From assembly GCA_964581095.1 (NCBI GenBank), contig CAZONK010000148.1, positions 1-8,555 on the forward strand: 8,555 bases of DNA. The letters run 5' to 3'. Of this stretch, positions 7,075-8,555 are shown piece after piece (positions within the stretch are counted from its first letter, which is position 1; every line of letters begins with the position of its first letter). The position numbers and the translations under genes were made by a program. Below the pieces are notes generated by a model, which saw only the letters and a list, made by a program, of their open reading frames with translations, made no database searches and was not told the origin of the DNA. Source of the DNA: SZUA-230 sp964581095. GTDB lineage: Bacteria > Bacteroidota > Bacteroidia > Cytophagales > Cyclobacteriaceae.

Positions 7075-7644
7075 ATGCAAAAAATAAGATGCGAATGGAG
7101 TACCGGTTTTCAGGAATATATTGACTACCATGATCATGAATGGGGCGTACCGGTTCACGATGACAGGAAACATTTTGAGTTTCTTATTCTGGAAGGCGCC
7201 CAGGCGGGATTAAGCTGGGCCACTATTTTGAAACGCAGGCAAGGATATCGAAAGGCCTTTGCAAATTTTGACCCTGACCAGGTTGCGGAGTATGACCGGG
7301 ATAAGATCGAAGAACTGCTTCAGGATCCGGGAGTTGTCCGGAACAAACTAAAGGTAAACGGAGCAGTAACCAACGCGGGCTTATTTTTAGAAGTACAAAA
7401 AGAATTTGGAAGTTTTGATGATTACATATGGGCCTTTGTTGGTGGCAAACCGATCAATAACGGGTGGAAAGCCATGAATGAAATACCAGCAACTACGCCT
7501 GAATCAGATAACCTAAGTAAAGACCTGAAGAAACGGGGGTTCAAATTCGTTGGGAGCACCATCATGTATGCACATATGCAGGCGTGTGGATTGGTAAATG
7601 ATCATGTTGTAGATTGTTTCAGGTATCAGGAAGTAACAGGGTAG
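7075..7644 (+). CDS. tag: DNA-3-methyladenine glycosylase I
   Basis: A 189-residue base-excision repair enzyme that removes 3-methyladenine from alkylated DNA, leaving an abasic site. Length matches E. coli Tag (187 residues). The sequence carries the Tag signatures: YHDHEWGVP (18-26), LEGAQAGLSW (39-48), LKKRGFKFVG (151-160), and MQACGLVNDHVVDC (168-181). All four zinc ligands known from E. coli Tag have clear equivalents: Cys6, His19, His177 and Cys181. The substrate-pocket Glu and Trp correspond to Glu40 and Trp48. The protein looks complete and cytoplasmic. Tag appears to be transcribed alone, 147 bases after the SDR gene with the GC-rich palindrome between. No strong promoter element is visible. 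The ATG start is fixed by the position of Cys6, which must lie near the N-terminus. Confidence 0.97.
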   Translation: MQKIRCEWSTGFQEYIDYHDHEWGVPVHDDRKHFEFLILEGAQAGLSWATILKRRQGYRKAFANFDPDQVAEYDRDKIEELLQDPGVVRNKLKVNGAVTNAGLFLEVQKEFGSFDDYIWAFVGGKPINNGWKAMNEIPATTPESDNLSKDLKKRGFKFVGSTIMYAHMQACGLVNDHVVDCFRYQEVTG

Positions 7645-7669
7645 CGGGTTGCTCGATTAGTAGCTTCGA

Positions 7670-7752
7670 CGTATGCATACGCCTGGGGGTTATGCCTGCA
7701 TTTCATTTCGGCAGATAAATGTGAGAGGCGCACTCCGGCTATCTCAGCCGGA
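7670..7752. terminator. Palindrome and hairpin between convergent genes, possible bidirectional terminator
   Basis: The 121-base gap between tag and higA, whose 3' ends face each other, holds CGTATGCATACG (7670-7681), a perfect 12-base palindrome, and TCCGGCT (7734-7740) pairing perfectly with AGCCGGA (7746-7752) around a 5-base loop. The location suits termination for both genes, but neither structure is followed by a run of T, so intrinsic termination is uncertain. Confidence 0.4.
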
Positions 7753-7765
7753 ACCATCTACTCGA

Positions 7766-8074
7766 CTAGGCTGCGTAATCAGGTATCCGATGAATATTCT
7801 CTAATTCTTTTCGCTTACTTTCATTCTCCTCTTCAAGATCAAAATCATCTTGTAATCCAAGCCAAAATTTGGCAGAGTTTCCAAAGTATCGGCTTAGTCT
7901 TAATGCGGTGTCAGCAGTAATTCTTCTCCTACCCTTAATTATTTCACTTATTCGTGTTTGCGGCAGAAAAGTGTCTTTTGCTAACCTGTAGGCAGAAATG
8001 TCAAGAGGTACAAGAAACTCCTCAAGTAAGATTTCTCCCGGGTGAATGTTTTTTAAAGATTTCATAGTGTCCAT
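7766..8074 (-). CDS. higA: HigA family antitoxin (XRE-type HTH)
   Basis: A 102-residue antitoxin of the HigA/VapI family. The conserved opening NIHPGEILLEEFL (9-21) is followed by the helix-turn-helix, AYRLAKDTFLPQTRISEIIKG (28-48 region), then RRITADTALRLSRYFG (50-65) and FWLGLQDDFDLE (70-81). HigA neutralises HigB by direct binding and, with its HTH, represses the operon promoter. I chose ATG 8074, one base after the higB stop codon region (8076); another ATG lies at 8065 (product starting MKSL, the usual family start), and a TTG at 8089 would overlap higB. Toxin-first order is characteristic of higBA and unlike most type II modules. The acidic C-terminal tail (EEENES) is a normal part of such antitoxins, not a sign of damage. 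Confidence 0.95.
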   Translation of the reverse strand: MDTMKSLKNIHPGEILLEEFLVPLDISAYRLAKDTFLPQTRISEIIKGRRRITADTALRLSRYFGNSAKFWLGLQDDFDLEEENESKRKELENIHRIPDYAA

Positions 8075-8075
8075 T

Positions 8076-8357
8076 TTAATGATAGTCAATTATTTCAACA
8101 TCAAAGGCGTTTCCGTTTTTCCATATGAACATAATACGCCATTGGTTATTAATTCTAATACTATGATAATTTTTATGCTTCCCACTTAATTTTTCAAGTC
8201 TATTGGCAGGAGGGATTCTCAGGTCTTGAAGGTCTTGGGAGTTGTTTAGCATTCTCAATTTACGCCTTCCAATCTGTTGAATTCTTCCGGGAAGCTTTTT
8301 CGATCTTTCTCCTGTCCAGATCTTTTCAGTTTCCTTATTACCAAAGCTTTTAATCAT
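8076..8357 (-). CDS. higB: HigB family toxin (RelE/ParE superfamily)
   Basis: A 93-residue toxin of the HigB (plasmid maintenance killer protein) family, full length. Typical features are the start MIKSFG, KLPGRIQQ (21-28), a RRKLRML helix (31-37), IPPANRLEKLSG (48-59), and the C-terminal core YHSIRINNQWRIMFIW (64-79) ending in DYH. Basic residues such as Arg68 and Arg74 and the C-terminal His93 lie where RelE-fold toxins carry their active-site or RNA-contact residues. HigB toxins act as ribosome-dependent mRNA endoribonucleases, inhibiting translation when HigA is degraded; that activity is family knowledge, not visible here. The gene leads the operon and ends one base before the higA start. 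ATG 8357 lies about 20 bases from the likely transcription start of a consensus Bacteroidota promoter, which supports this start. Confidence 0.95.
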   Translation of the reverse strand: MIKSFGNKETEKIWTGERSKKLPGRIQQIGRRKLRMLNNSQDLQDLRIPPANRLEKLSGKHKNYHSIRINNQWRIMFIWKNGNAFDVEIIDYH

Positions 8358-8368
8358 AGCATTGTCTT

Positions 8369-8381
8369 ACGTTACTAACGT
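8369..8381. promoter_or_regulatory. Candidate HigA operator
   Basis: ACGTTACTAACGT is a perfect inverted repeat, six bases on each side of a central C. It directly adjoins the -7 element (8382-8389) and therefore covers the expected transcription start of higBA. A dimeric repressor bound here would block the promoter. HigA autorepression is established for the family; assigning this site to HigA is inference. Confidence 0.6.
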
Positions 8382-8411
8382 CAAAAGTAAGTAAATGGTT
8401 TCAAAATACAA
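8382..8411 (-). promoter_or_regulatory. Bacteroidota-type promoter of higBA
   Basis: On the minus strand, TACTTTTG (8389-8382) is an exact match to the Bacteroidota -7 consensus TAnnTTTG, and TTG (8411-8409) lies 19 bases upstream, the expected -33 position. Transcription would start about 8375-8378, giving a leader of roughly 20 bases before the higB ATG. Confidence 0.75.
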
Positions 8412-8502
8412 AAAAGTATGTTAAAGGTCAAAAGTACTATTTGCACTGAACCCGAATGCATTCATAGGTTTTGTTGTGCTTTCGTTTTTTCAGTTATAGC
8501 AT

Positions 8503-8546
8503 TAACCATTTAACTATTACTAATTATTTGGGCGTAACAATGGTTA
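8503..8546 (+). repeat. AT-rich repeat copy 2 with inverted arms at the window edge
   Basis: Positions 8503-8526 match 3247-3270 at 21 of 24 bases. In addition TAACCATT (8503-8510) is the exact reverse complement of AATGGTTA (8539-8546), so this copy forms a loose hairpin. The structure may continue past the right edge of the window, which prevents a firm description. No gene is supported between 8412 and 8555. Confidence 0.35.
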
Positions 8547-8555
8547 TTATAGCTA

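Noticed and set aside
8530..8555. Possible integron attC left end (GGCGTAACAA near the window edge, beside a toxin-antitoxin module)
   Set aside because: It resembles the start of some attC sites, but the base order does not fit the conserved core, the matching right half is not in the window, and the site is upstream, not downstream, of higBA.
1..8555. CRISPR arrays, tRNA or rRNA genes, riboswitches
   Set aside because: No regularly repeated 20-40 base units with spacers, no cloverleaf or rRNA-like sequence, and no recognised riboswitch core were seen on either strand. Paired hairpins at 74-152 are too few and too dissimilar for CRISPR.

Overview
The window looks like a piece of a Bacteroidota chromosome, probably from a free-living or environmental member. 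The evidence is: a DUF5723 outer-membrane protein gene, three genes with lipoprotein signal peptides, gene starts with A/T-rich leaders and little or no Shine-Dalgarno sequence, a promoter that matches the Bacteroidota consensus (TTG, 19 bases, TAnnTTTG), moderately AT-rich DNA, and short GC-rich hairpin repeats between genes of a kind common in this phylum. I cannot name a genus.

Layout, left to right. Positions 1-214 hold no gene but carry two 13-base hairpins with centres 66 bases apart. Positions 215-3156 (minus strand) form a two-gene envelope operon: an unrecognised 533-residue lipoprotein followed, with no room between them, by a DUF5723 outer-membrane protein. Positions 3157-3799 are intergenic; they contain a MITE-like element of about 205 bases with imperfect terminal inverted repeats and a possible 7-base target duplication. 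Positions 3800-4894 (minus) encode a DUF3179 lipoprotein. A divergent intergenic region with a perfect 11-base inverted repeat leads to a plus-strand pair at 5060-6927: an exported metal-dependent amidohydrolase and a FabG-like SDR oxidoreductase. A GC-rich palindrome with G-quadruplex potential separates these from tag (7075-7644), a DNA-3-methyladenine glycosylase I. Convergent to tag, on the minus strand, lies a complete HigBA toxin-antitoxin module (toxin 8357-8076, antitoxin 8074-7766) with a clear promoter and a palindromic candidate operator next to it.

How the genes work together. Three units are supported by spacing: the lipoprotein/DUF5723 pair, the amidohydrolase/SDR pair, and higBA. 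DUF3179 and tag appear to be single genes. No pathway links the units. I found no strong evidence for an entirely new multi-gene system. The least explained items are the lipoprotein/DUF5723 pair, the small MITE-like element, the hairpin repeats, and the inverted repeat in the divergent region.
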